DNA from: Chlorops oryzae | Taxonomy: Eukaryota; Arthropoda; Insecta; Diptera; Chloropidae | DNA: 64,000 nucleotides | NCBI GenBank assembly: GCA_020466095.1 | Contig: CM035806.1 | Coordinates: 113,541,080-113,605,079 of the forward strand | Direction of reading: 5' to 3' | Part shown: positions 11,131-20,626 of the stretch, one piece after another | Position numbering within the stretch: the stretch's first letter is position 1 | How the letters are laid out: each line of letters opens with the position of its first letter | Translations under genes and position numbers: made by a program | Notes under the pieces: model-generated | Told to the model about the DNA's origin: nothing | The model's input: only the letters and a program-made list of their open reading frames with translations | Database searches by the model: none

Positions 11131-11976
11131 ATGCCTACTCTATACATGCTGTATAAAATTGCTATATTAAATATACGTAACAAAATGTTTGTTTTTTCTT
11201 TTTAAATATAAAATTATTTAAAAAATTTTTTTAATTAAATAAGTTTTTTTTTTTATTTGTAGGTTTTTGTCGTTTTTATTTTTTCAAAATCAATTGCTTA
11301 TCTTCTAATAAAATATTTGTATAGTGCATCCTTTCTAAAATACGGATTGAACATTTTAATTTAAAAAAAAAATTATTTCCCCCTCCAACGGATGGCTCTG
11401 GATCCGCCCCTGTTACAACAGACATGGCCAAAGGCCCTGGAAGCCAGTGTTATAAGCAACATAAGTTACAAATAGTTTTGTAAACTGTCATAACTTCACA
11501 AAATAAATAAATACATATATGGGCATTTTAGGTAACTTATAATTTTTTTGCGCTTTCAAATTATCCGTCAATTCGTACATAATTAAAACTTATTTAAATC
11601 GTCTGCACTCCGGGGGCTGCGGATGTAATATCGGTGTGAAAAATATCGATACTTTAAAACATCTTTATGTATGAAAATTCGCATTTTCGAGACCATCTCA
11701 TTTGCGATGGAAAACCCTTTACACGTATGCTTTTTCAGTTCCAGTATATTCTGCTTAGCTGACTTCGCACTGTAGGGGCTCAACGCTGTTAACGTAAATT
11801 GAAAGGAAGTAACGAGCTCATTCTTTTGAATAAATGAAATCAGAGTTGAAATTTCTATGACAGGTCGATGAAATATAGGAAATGTATGCCTTTAATGCAA
11901 CCCTGTGAGTCCTTTTACTTGTAATAAGCGTATGCGTTCAAGTAGCGAAAGTAAGTCAAAGTACTTATTTGTTTTT
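11131..11976. other. AT-rich non-coding, with one hAT-like terminus
   Basis: No gene seen. At 11397-11411 the sequence CTGGATCCGCCCCTG is the reverse of a hAT-type terminus (CAGGGGCGGATCCAG); no matching left end was found. The rest is AT-rich. Confidence 0.35.
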
Positions 11977-12440
11977 ATACCCAGCGTAAACAGGGTATAT
12001 TAGTTTTAAGCGAATCTTTTAACAGCCAGAACTAAGCTCCGTTGATATAGACATATAATATATATAGATATATTCTTGATAACGATCAAAAACTGAATCG
12101 ATTTAGACATGTACGTCTGTCTGTCCGTCCCTCTGTGGTCGGATCTCCTCCGAAACGGCTGGACCAACAAAGTCGAAATTTGTCACACAGATATATCGGG
12201 ATCCGAGTATGATTTAAGGAAAAATGGGAGACATCCGCCCACTGCCACGCCCACAAATGAATTAAATGTGTTTTCAGTAAAATGCTTGTAACTTGCCAAC
12301 CACTCAACACATTTCATTGATATTTGATATACTGGTAAACTACGAAAAGGGGCAAAGCCGGAAAAACAAGAACGCCGTCCTCCTCGAGCCACGCCCACAA
12401 ATAACCTTACAAACAAAGGATTATCGTAACTTGTGAAGTG
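11977..12440 (+). mobile_element. mini-me-like repeat with (GTCY)n microsatellite, truncated
   Basis: Begins TATACCCAGCGTAAACAGGG, carries a short GTCTGTCTGTCCGTCC tract at about 12114 and the stereotyped GATCTCCTCCGAAACGGCTGG and CCCACTGCCACGCCCACAAA blocks. The same order occurs at 47266-48080 (inverted), 59299-60235 and 60236-61171. Mini-me elements of Diptera are known to carry such microsatellites. It has no coding capacity, and ORFs read through it are artefacts of GC-rich repeats. Confidence 0.75.
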
Positions 12441-12959
12441 AGCGAGCTAGTAATGCCTTGCGGGGCAGGAGAGGCGGAATTTTTTTTTACATTTGCATGA
12501 GCTCTTACTGACTCATACACTATTTATTAAAAAGAAATCGATGAATTTAGGGCTATTGGACTAACAACAACCGAATTCCTAAAACACAAAAACGAGACAT
12601 TGGTGAACATACATTTTTTTGTATTCTTAGGAATTTCGTGAAATAAATAGGAAATTTTGTAGCCGCGAATCGTTGAGCATCGTGCAGTGGAATTTCTTTA
12701 TTGAAGTGATTTTTGAAGTGGAAAGGTAATGCTATGTTCTCACTTTACCAATATTATCAATTTTTCAATGTTGATTTTATTTTAAAATGTTGTGAAGGCT
12801 TCTTTTGTTTTTTATTTTATTTTTCTTCATTTGATTTTATATATTTCGTTGAATTTTGAAGCTTTTGTTTAATTATAATAAAAAACTCTCATTAATGTCC
12901 TAAACCGGTTCTTTAATGCATATGAATCGGTAAGAGCTGAACAACTCATTTCTATGTTC
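12441..12959. other. no gene recognised
   Basis: Mixed AT-rich sequence between the mini-me copy and the Gypsy 5' region. A GGTAATG donor-like site occurs near 12724, but nothing supports an exon. Confidence 0.3.
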
Positions 12960-14536
12960 TGTTGTGAGTCAAAAGCGTCACGTCACACTCTAACGTCACG
13001 TTACCAGCTCTAAGCGGGAAAAGTGCCAAAACATATAAAAACAATCAAAACGCAGCAGAGGAGTTCGATGACACAGCACCAAGCTCGAAATCCGACAACC
13101 TTCAGCAAGAACAACAACAACATTAGAACTCGACTACTGAGCACAATTACGTAAACAAGCATACCGATCGCCGGTACCAAAACTTGGCACAACGCCGAAC
13201 AGAGGAAAAGGCAAGCGGGGGAAAAGACGAAAGAGCACGAGCAAGCAAGTCAGCAATAAGCAACGGCATAAGCGGTTCAACGCCTTCAAAGGCAGACCTA
13301 CGTCAACAATAGAAACACAGCAATAAAGCTATTGGCAACAACAACAACAGGCGATCGAGAAGGGCAATCAACGCAACGTACGCAAGAAGTTACAAGCCGG
13401 TCAACAGAACAACAAGAGCCAGGTGCAACAACAACAAGTGCAACGTATGCACACCGGCAGGGGAAGTTCGAAGTCATACTTATGAAATCAATCAATATCC
13501 AATATTGCTAGATCGGCAATATTAATCTATTTAAGCGGAACTTCGATCTACGGAGGGGGACTTGCTGTTTGGAATCGAAAGTCTAATCAGATCTCAACTT
13601 TGTCGCACCTACTTACGAGCCAGGACGACAAAGTGCGGATCTCAGTGTAGCTAGGGATTAGGGCAGTTAAGTTAAGCCAAAATAGGATTGTCATATATAA
13701 GAAGAAAAAGGACTTCAATAAACAATAATTGTAACTGAATTTCAATGGCGTTCTTATTTGTGGTATTCGCTTAGACGTCCATCCCCAGCACGCAACATTT
13801 TAAGCCGCAGCCGGTAGGATGACACAACATTTATGGCGCAGCCGGTTTTCGACTAAGGATAGTCCGGTACGAATCACGATCCTTTTACAACAGTACGGCG
13901 TTGAAATAAACACATCACAACAAATAAACAAAAAAAAAAAATTTTTTTTGGCCACAGTGGGGTAAGATTGATATCTATTGGGTATATTTGAGTTACTTAT
14001 TGGAACCTACTGAACAGTGGTGAAACCTAATTTAGTGGGGCCTGGGCGTGAGTGAAACTTCCGAAAAGCACTTTAATGAGAAACGATATAAGTATACCGA
14101 ATTGTATCAATTACTTTGTTTTAACCCTTTTTGTACTGCACTGCTATAACCTGTCGAACAGTGGTGAAACCTAATTCGTCAGGGTCCGGGTGTGAGTGAA
14201 ACTTCCGAAGGACACTTTAGCAGCACAAACGCAATAAGGGCATAGCAGAGTACCTTAAATAATAAAAAATTTTTCATTAAAAAAATAAATAATATAAAAA
14301 TTAAACAAGCGACGCAAGTAAAAGCCGACAGCATCAAGGGACAAGAAATAAAAATCAGTTCAAAATACGCATATAGTATGGTGAGTACACAAATATGTAT
14401 ATTAATATTTTAAAATTTGTACCCCTTGCAACAGTAAATACACGACGCCACTGAACATTTTCATTTTTGACCTTGTTTTATACGGAAGATTTTTTTTTAT
14501 TTTTAAAACGGAGTCATCCGTCAAATAAAGTAATTT
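12960..14536 (+). other. 5' region of errantivirus-like Gypsy element: presumed LTR end, PBS and leader
   Basis: The stretch to about 13800 is presumed LTR, because a tRNA-Ser-type primer-binding sequence follows it: GCCGCAGCCGGTAGGATG at 13806, and TGGCGCAGCCGG again at 13832. I could not define the LTR start and found no matching 3' LTR after the env region. The leader 13990-14230 contains two diverged copies, about 145 bp apart, of a block around GAACAGTGGTGAAACCTAAT and GAGTGAAACTTCCGAA. Leaders of this retroelement group can hold regulatory or insulator repeats; whether this one does is inference. Confidence 0.5.
14378..14386 (+). promoter_or_regulatory. putative splice donor next to a leader ATG (env mRNA)
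   Basis: ATG at 14378-14380 is followed immediately by GTGAGT at 14381, a near-consensus 5' splice site. Errantivirus env is made from a spliced subgenomic RNA. The matching acceptor appears at 39696-39697, and the codon phase after it is that of the env frame. Confidence 0.5.
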
Positions 14537-15733
14537 ATGGAAAAAGAGTGCGAAGCTTTGCGACAACAACTAAAAGAATCTGAACAACACGCTAGCATCC
14601 TTCAAGCAGAAGCGTGGGAATTGATAAGAGAAGTCAACCCAAACAAAGAATCTTTATTATTAATTTCAAATCAAGTTGCACTAGCTCGGTTTAATCAACT
14701 GGAAGAAGCAGTTTTTCTCATAGAAAAAGCGAAAAATTGGGTAACCGTATCAAACGAAGTCGCCAAGGAGAAAATACAACAATTGGAAGAGACAATTGGC
14801 CATTTAAAAAAGAACTGTAAAGATTTGAGGGATCGAATCGATAAAGAGACCTTGCTGATAGAAGAATCAGAAGAGCAAAACGAATCTCTAAGAGAAGCTC
14901 TGCGGACAGCAGTAGGAAAGGACATATCGGAGTCCATAGAAAAGGACAAAGCTACTCTCAAAGAAAAGGAGAAAGAAATTCAATTTCTGAAAGTAGAAAT
15001 TGGAAACCTGAAGAGAGAATTAAGAATAGTTTGCAGTACATCTCCACTTCCCGCAAGACGTACATCAGAAAATTCCAGGACAAAGCCAATCAACGAATCA
15101 ACTTTAAAAACACCAACACAAGTACAAATACCCAAAATTCAAGTAACAATGGCAAATTCACAGAATGTTGCAGAAATTGTCAAAAATGTTCAACGTTTCG
15201 TACTATCTTTTTCCGGAGCAAGAGGACCTGAGTTTAAGGCGGACGTAATAAAATTTGTCGAGGGCATAGAATTGCTCAATTATATGATTTCCCCGGAGGA
15301 CATGAAGAAAGCCATTAAATGTATAAGGCAGCGACTGTCGGGGGCTGCGTTCAACACAATTGGCACCAAAAAATTCGAGACTCTAAATGAACTCCGCGAC
15401 TTTGTGCAACGAACATACGCAACAGTAAGAACGTTGGAAGATATTAGAGTGGATATTATAAACGGACATCAACAAACAGGTGAGTCCGCGTTGCTGTTCG
15501 GAGGTCGAATGGAAACTAACCTACAAGAGGCTGAAGAAATGATCACAAAAAAGTGGACTACGGAAGAATCAAGAGCGGCGCTATGGGAATACCAAGATCT
15601 GGCAAAAAGGCATTTCATTACGGGATTAAAGGATCATTCCCTAAAACAATCACTGATAAACATGACAGACCCAAGTTTGCGGGATCTCATAAATGCGGCA
15701 GAAAATTCCGAAAACATTTTGAAAAGAATTTGA
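14537..15733 (+). CDS. Gypsy/errantivirus-like Gag, N-terminal and capsid part
   Basis: ATG at 14537; 398 codons open. Residues 1-165 are strongly heptad-like and charged (long coiled coil, for example IQQLEETIGHLKKNCKDLRD and KEKEIQFLKVEIGNLKREL). After a Thr/Ser/Pro linker comes a capsid-like domain (about 215-395: FVLSFSGARGPEFKADVIKF, then AIKCIRQRLSGAAFNTIG). Gag assembles the particle. No zinc knuckle lies in this ORF. Its last residues (AENSENILK) meet the likely continuation at 31785 (ILKSDKLN, then zinc knuckles), so I infer that this gag was cut by the 16-kb BEL insertion and that the last codons before the stop at 15731-15733 come from the insertion. Confidence 0.75.
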   Translation: MEKECEALRQQLKESEQHASILQAEAWELIREVNPNKESLLLISNQVALARFNQLEEAVFLIEKAKNWVTVSNEVAKEKIQQLEETIGHLKKNCKDLRDRIDKETLLIEESEEQNESLREALRTAVGKDISESIEKDKATLKEKEKEIQFLKVEIGNLKRELRIVCSTSPLPARRTSENSRTKPINESTLKTPTQVQIPKIQVTMANSQNVAEIVKNVQRFVLSFSGARGPEFKADVIKFVEGIELLNYMISPEDMKKAIKCIRQRLSGAAFNTIGTKKFETLNELRDFVQRTYATVRTLEDIRVDIINGHQQTGESALLFGGRMETNLQEAEEMITKKWTTEESRAALWEYQDLAKRHFITGLKDHSLKQSLINMTDPSLRDLINAAENSENILKRI

Positions 15734-16237
15734 ACCTTTTAAAGCGCGGTGAAATCAAACACAAAGTGAATTCGGGTTAAGAAGTTGGCGACTGCGTTTT
15801 ATTCTCTTTCGTTTAGGTTTTTAGTCCACTTTAGTAGTTGTAGGTTGTGTGACTTAATGAAATGTTAATTGATATGATATGTTTTCAACAGTTTATTGGG
15901 TTAGGATGTCTGTCGAGGAATCTTGTTTTTGTAGATTTGGATTGGGTGAATACTTAGGCGTATCACTAACGTACGAATGATTAGTTTTAGAGAAGATTAG
16001 CATGCGGCCCTATGCGAGCGAAACACGCAAAATCGTGCATTGCTTCAGATATTTAAAGCTGCCATCGCATACCAATTACACAAATACGTGCAAATAGGAC
16101 CATTGCGTGAGATTACTGTGGGTCGGTATAGGTGTTGCATTCGTAGTCACTAGTTGGTGTCATACGGACGTTTCTGAGTTAAGTTTCAGCACGAATTTGT
16201 TGCTCTTCGGATCGAAAACCTCCTCGGCAATATTGAA
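15734..16237. other. unidentified segment beyond the tRNA relic
   Basis: About 500 bp of base composition unlike the AT-rich surroundings lies between the Gypsy gag and the tRNA-Tyr relic. On the minus strand the ATG at 16256 gives only a 32-codon ORF. It could be sequence picked up by template switching from the tRNA primer, or the leader of a second BEL copy. I cannot decide. Confidence 0.3.
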
Positions 16238-16276
16238 ATCCATAGGTCGCTGGTTCATATCCGGCTCGAAGGACCA
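16238..16276 (+). other. 39-nt relic of the 3' half of mature tRNA-Tyr, with CCA, joined to a BEL LTR
   Basis: The 39 nt read ATCCATAGGTCGCTGG, then TTCATATCCGG, then CTCGAAGGACCA, matching positions 38-76 of a dipteran tRNA-Tyr (T-arm, acceptor strand and post-transcriptional CCA). The only difference from the expected tRNA is at position 58 (T instead of the universal A), the m1A site where reverse transcriptases stop or misincorporate. The LTR begins right after CCA. An ordinary PBS copies only 18 nt, as at 24790-24807. This is not a tRNA gene. Confidence 0.8.
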
Positions 16277-16533
16277 TGAAAAAGACTCTGGCCTTTTAAC
16301 TAAATTAAATAAAACAGATCGTTTCGGGTGCGGCAATGCGCTTAGGGTCTCGGCCAACAACTGAGCCCTTTCGATATTTCTTCTAAGTTTCTCTTTTCTT
16401 CTTACAATGTGTTCGAGTACATTTCACGACTTATGAGTGTAACAACAATTTGAGTGGAAAATTACATTTAATTTTGAGTTACATTTCACGTTCTTAATTT
16501 ACTCTTAAATAGAAAGGGTTGCCATCGTAGACA
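16277..16533 (-). repeat. LTR (left copy) of outer BEL-type element
   Basis: 257 bp; on the minus strand it begins TGTCTACGATGG and ends CTTTTTCA. About four mismatches to 31528-31784. It is flanked inside by the PPT-like tract and outside by the tRNA relic. Confidence 0.85.
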
Positions 16534-18186
16534 TCCCGCCGGCCTTGCAGGTACTGCAATGGGTTTCACGGTCCACGAGTCCTCATAGATTCAACCGGTC
16601 CGGTGATGAGTTTTCCACGTCGGCAAAATAGGGATCTGTAAAGAAACCATCGAAAAACGAGAATTAGTGTAACACCGAGGTGTGGGTTAAGAGTAAATTG
16701 GGTGCATCAGATGCAATTAACTTTTTAAATTTTACAGTTAAAGAGTGGTGCGTGAAAGGCAATTGTAAGAGAGAAATTAGAGAGTTGGGTATGTGTTTGA
16801 AATATCAAATAGGGCATAAGTTGTCCAAATTTTGGTGCATAAAATGCGTGCTCATTGGGTTCAGAGCATTGGGGCTATAAGGGTTAAAGTGTGAAAAGTT
16901 CCCTTATTATTTATCAAAAATCTAAGTTGTGGGTTTTGGTTCAAATAATGAAGTTTCCACACAGTGAGCGCAGGGGTGTCGCTCGAAGTAAAATCTACTC
17001 AGTGACTCCATTTTGAGCCAATAATGTGCAACTCATATGTATCTTACTCCTTTCAGTCAAATAATGGGTGTCACGCCACTTCCTATATATTATCCATGGG
17101 TGCAGATCTGTTGAAATTAGGATCGGCAAGGGTTAGCCGAAATAAAATGAGCAGTCAAACACCGCTATAGACGAAAATAACAGAAAAGTAAGTGTAGGGG
17201 CACAAGTGCATTAACTGAAAGTCGAAGACAAGCTGGTGACTAAGGGGTTAATTCATCGGCTTGGCGTAATTCCAAACCCAAGATTTTCGATTTAATGTAT
17301 TCCCGTAGCAGCATAAGGTTTCTGAATGGGTTCAGAGACGAATGTGGTTTGGGAATCTTAATTGATCGAGGGATGCACTGTGAAGAGTTCTGCTGAATCA
17401 AGAATTGCTTCCAATGTTGGAGGGAGTACGAGTTAGTCGTGTGGTGTGAATCACGGTTGTCACAATTGTGAGTCACGTTATGAGCAATATTGAGATTTTA
17501 CTTGAGATATGTTTTTGTGACACAAAACAGACTTTTCAGTGTAGAAATTATTATTTGACCTAGATAAGGGCTGTTATTATATCCGATTTTTGCAAATGAA
17601 TTATAAGGGATTGTGCATTACAGCAAAGCAAGCGTAAACAACCTTTTCAGCCATCATTTTAAACAAAGTTGGTGGGCTGTTACAACCTTTCTCTAGTTTG
17701 TAACAGCCTAAGAGTTGAATATAGGGCACCAACATAAGGCTGTTGGGAGAGGCCTTGCCGGCAAACCGATAGATTGAGAACTTCAGGGTTGAGTCCTAAA
17801 ACAGAGAAAAATGATTCCCACAAGTGATTTATGAGATACGAAGTATTCTCATAATAGGGATTTCAGGACATTTTGAGTCCTAAGAAAGCGAAAAATTTTC
17901 CCACAAGTTATTTATAAGATACGATGTATCTTATAATTGGGGTTCTAGGAAGTTTACTCAGAGACAAGTAAACTAAAATTGGTGTCCCAAACACAATGAT
18001 TATCATTTAATGCCTGTGCAGTGGCTCCCGCCTTTTTTATGGCTTTACCATAAAAGACCTGTTTCCTTGTAATAATTGATAGAAATATATTGAGTTCGCA
18101 ATGAAACACCGAAAAAAACTTACGTGTATCAAGCGAAAGGTCTTGTACCGACCGTAGGGTACCATTGAAATGCAATAGAGTTCATA
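16534..18186. other. internal non-coding part of outer BEL-type element
   Basis: No coding domain was recognised on either strand. Two diverged tandem copies of a roughly 85-bp block (GAGTCCTAA...CCCACAAGT..TTTAT(G/A)AGATACGA) lie at about 17790-17870 and 17876-17945. Confidence 0.45.
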
Positions 18187-18191
18187 TGGTA

Positions 18192-18491
18192 TCATGACGA
18201 ATGAAGCGATTCTTGGTTTTTTAATAAATTCAATTTATTTTAAACTCGTGAGAGAATTTCTGCCCGCGTGTTTCGTTTTTTGCTTCTTATTCCAATGCGT
18301 GGCAGAAGACCAACCTCCTTCCGGTAGTTAACAAAAAAACAGCTGATTCGCAAATTATATCTAAGCCTTATCAAAGGGCAGATCAAATTATAACTAAGCC
18401 TTATCGACAAGAAGATCGACTTATAACTAAATTTCAAAAAACAAGAAATTTCTTAGTATACTTCAAAGAGGGTGTAATTCGTTCAAGAACA
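18192..18491 (-). repeat. 3' LTR of BEL element
   Basis: 300 bp, minus strand TGTTCTTGAACGAATTACACC to TTCGTCATGA. The 5' LTR ends TTCGTCATCA, so the terminal CA has mutated here. Confidence 0.9.
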
Positions 18492-19341
18492 TCCCGGGCG
18501 ACCCTGAAACGCCGTTTCAGAATATAGGCAGCACTGCTAGCTTTGTAATTGGTCTTTGTAGCTCGCCCTGAGATGTGCGTAATCGTACCCTTCGGACACA
18601 TCCGTCACTGCTAGGATAGACTTCGATTACCTTCGCTAATGTCCAAGAAGCTGGAGGCAGGTTCGGTTTCTTGATTACCACAATGTTGTTAACCTCAATG
18701 TTCGGTTTACGAGTAGCCCATTTTGGCCTTTGCTGCAGAGATGTGAGGTACTCAAACTGCCAACGCTTCCAAAATCCCTTCAGCATCAATTGTATGTGTT
18801 GCCAATACTTGCCCAATTTCCATTGATACCCTTCAGGATCCGGTTCAAGCGCCATTGTGTAGGGTCGTCCTATTAGGAAATGCGCAGGCGAAAGATAATT
18901 TTTATCAATGTCTGATGTAATCCCCAACGGTCTTGAGTTAACGACCGCTTCGATTTGTGCCAACAATGTATGCATTTGGTCATAAGTCAGAATCGTATTC
19001 CCAATAACTCGCCGCAAGTGAAGTTTGACCGAGCGTACAGCTGACTCCCAAATTCCACCCCAGTGCGGAGGTGCGGAGGTATGAATATCTATTTAATTCC
19101 GTCTTTTTCCAAAGATGCGGAAACAATGTTGTTGTGCTCCTCCTCTGTTATTATTTTATGCATTTCGTCCAGATAACGAGAAGCACCAATAAAATTTCGC
19201 CCATTATCGCTGTAGATTTGGGAAGGTTTTCCACGCCTGGAAATGAACCTCCGCAGAGCTGCTAAAAAGGCTTCCGTAGTTAACTCAGTTGCCAACTCAA
19301 TGTGTATTGCTGAAGTTACAAGGCAAACAAACAAGCAAATA

Positions 19342-20626
19342 TTAGGTGTAGTAAAAAGAAATCCATTATTTTTGCATTAAATTGAGGGCTTTATTTAAGA
19401 TAGTTAGAATGACCCGATTTAGGTCAAATATGCGCCGTTTTGTTCGATAACTTGTTGCCATTTTAAAGGTAATTTCATTATGCCTCTCTCATAGAAGCCC
19501 TCGTTCCTATTAGCAAAAAATTGAGACAGTCGAATTTCAGAAGCCTCTCTTGAAGCGAATGTTTCACCAGCAAAATTGTTCGCCATGGACAGGAACAGAT
19601 GGTAATCACTTGGTGCCAGGTCCGGACTATAAGGTGGATGCAGAAGAACCTCCCAACCAAACTCCCGGAGCTTCTGGCGAGTCACTATCGATGTGTGTGG
19701 CCTGGCATTGTCCTGATGGAACACAATTCCTCTCCTATTGGCCAAAGCTGGCCGCTTATGGGCGATTGCTTCCTTCAGACGGTCCAATTGTTGACAGTAG
19801 AGTTCCGAGTTAAGAGTTTTGCCGTATGGGAGCAGTTCATAGTAGATAATTCCCTGCCAATCCCACCAAACACACAGCAAAACCTTCCTGGCCGTCAATC
19901 CTGGCTTGGCCACCGTTTCCGCCGGTTCACCGTGTTTCGACCACGACCGTTTTCGCTTGACGTTGTCGTAAGTGACCCACTTTTCATCACCAGTCACCAA
20001 CCGCTTCAGAAATGGGTCGATTTTGTTGCGGTTCAGCAGCGATTCGCAGATGGAATTTCGGTCTATGAGGTGTTTTTTGCGTTAACTCGTGTGGCATCCA
20101 TACATCGAGCTTCTTTGTGTATCCAGCCTTATTCAAATGGTTCCAAATGGTTTTTTGTGCAATCTTTAGCTCTTTTGCAATCGAAACAGTGCTAACATGA
20201 CGGTCGGACTCGATAATTTCCATGATTTTATCGACATTTTCGACAATTGGCCTTCCAGTGCGTGGTGCATCCTTTACATCGAGTTACCGAACGGAATCGA
20301 CGAAACCAAAATTGCGCATGATTGGCTGTTACAGTATCAGGTCCATAAACGCTATTCACATTTTCAGCCGCCTGGCTTGCGTTTTCTCCCTTATCGAAGA
20401 AAAACTGTAAAATGTAGCGAATTTTCTCTTTGCTGATGTCCATCTTTGACAAGCTCTCAAACAAAACTGAATCAATCAATCAAAAACGTGTCAAAAAAGC
20501 TTTTTTAGTAGGAACTGTCATCTTTCTAATGCCCTAGCGGAACACGATCGGACTTATACAACGCGAGATGCAGATAAATAACGCCATCTATTGGAAAAAT
20601 AATGGATTTCTTTTTACTACACCTAA
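19342..20626 (-). mobile_element. mariner element inserted in BEL integrase (TA duplication)
   Basis: 1,285 bp with inverted ends TTAGGTGTAGTAAAAAGAAA, flanked by TA at 19340-19341 and 20627-20628. Same family as the intact copy 57016-58303 and the fragment 52143-52739. Confidence 0.92.
19419..20443 (-). pseudogene. mariner transposase, frameshifted copy
   Basis: ATG at 20443 (MDISKEKIRYILQFF). The frame is lost near 20285 and changes again near 20070, after which it is open to 19419. Catalytic motifs VTGDEKW, VFHQDNARPHTS and PPYSPDLAPSDYHLF are all present, so only the small indels in the DNA-binding half inactivate it. It is close in sequence to the intact copy at 57201-58226, so recent activity of this family is likely. 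Confidence 0.9.

Noticed and set aside
13010..13495. Minus-strand ORFs in the Gypsy 5' region
   Set aside because: Short, Cys/Val-rich translations of the complement of a CAACAA-rich leader; no domain.
16160..16360. 66-codon minus-strand ORF over the tRNA relic and LTR
   Set aside because: It runs through the LTR end and a tRNA-derived segment; no family similarity.
19550..20436. Plus-strand ORFs up to 198 codons over the mariner
   Set aside because: Antisense shadows of the minus-strand transposase.
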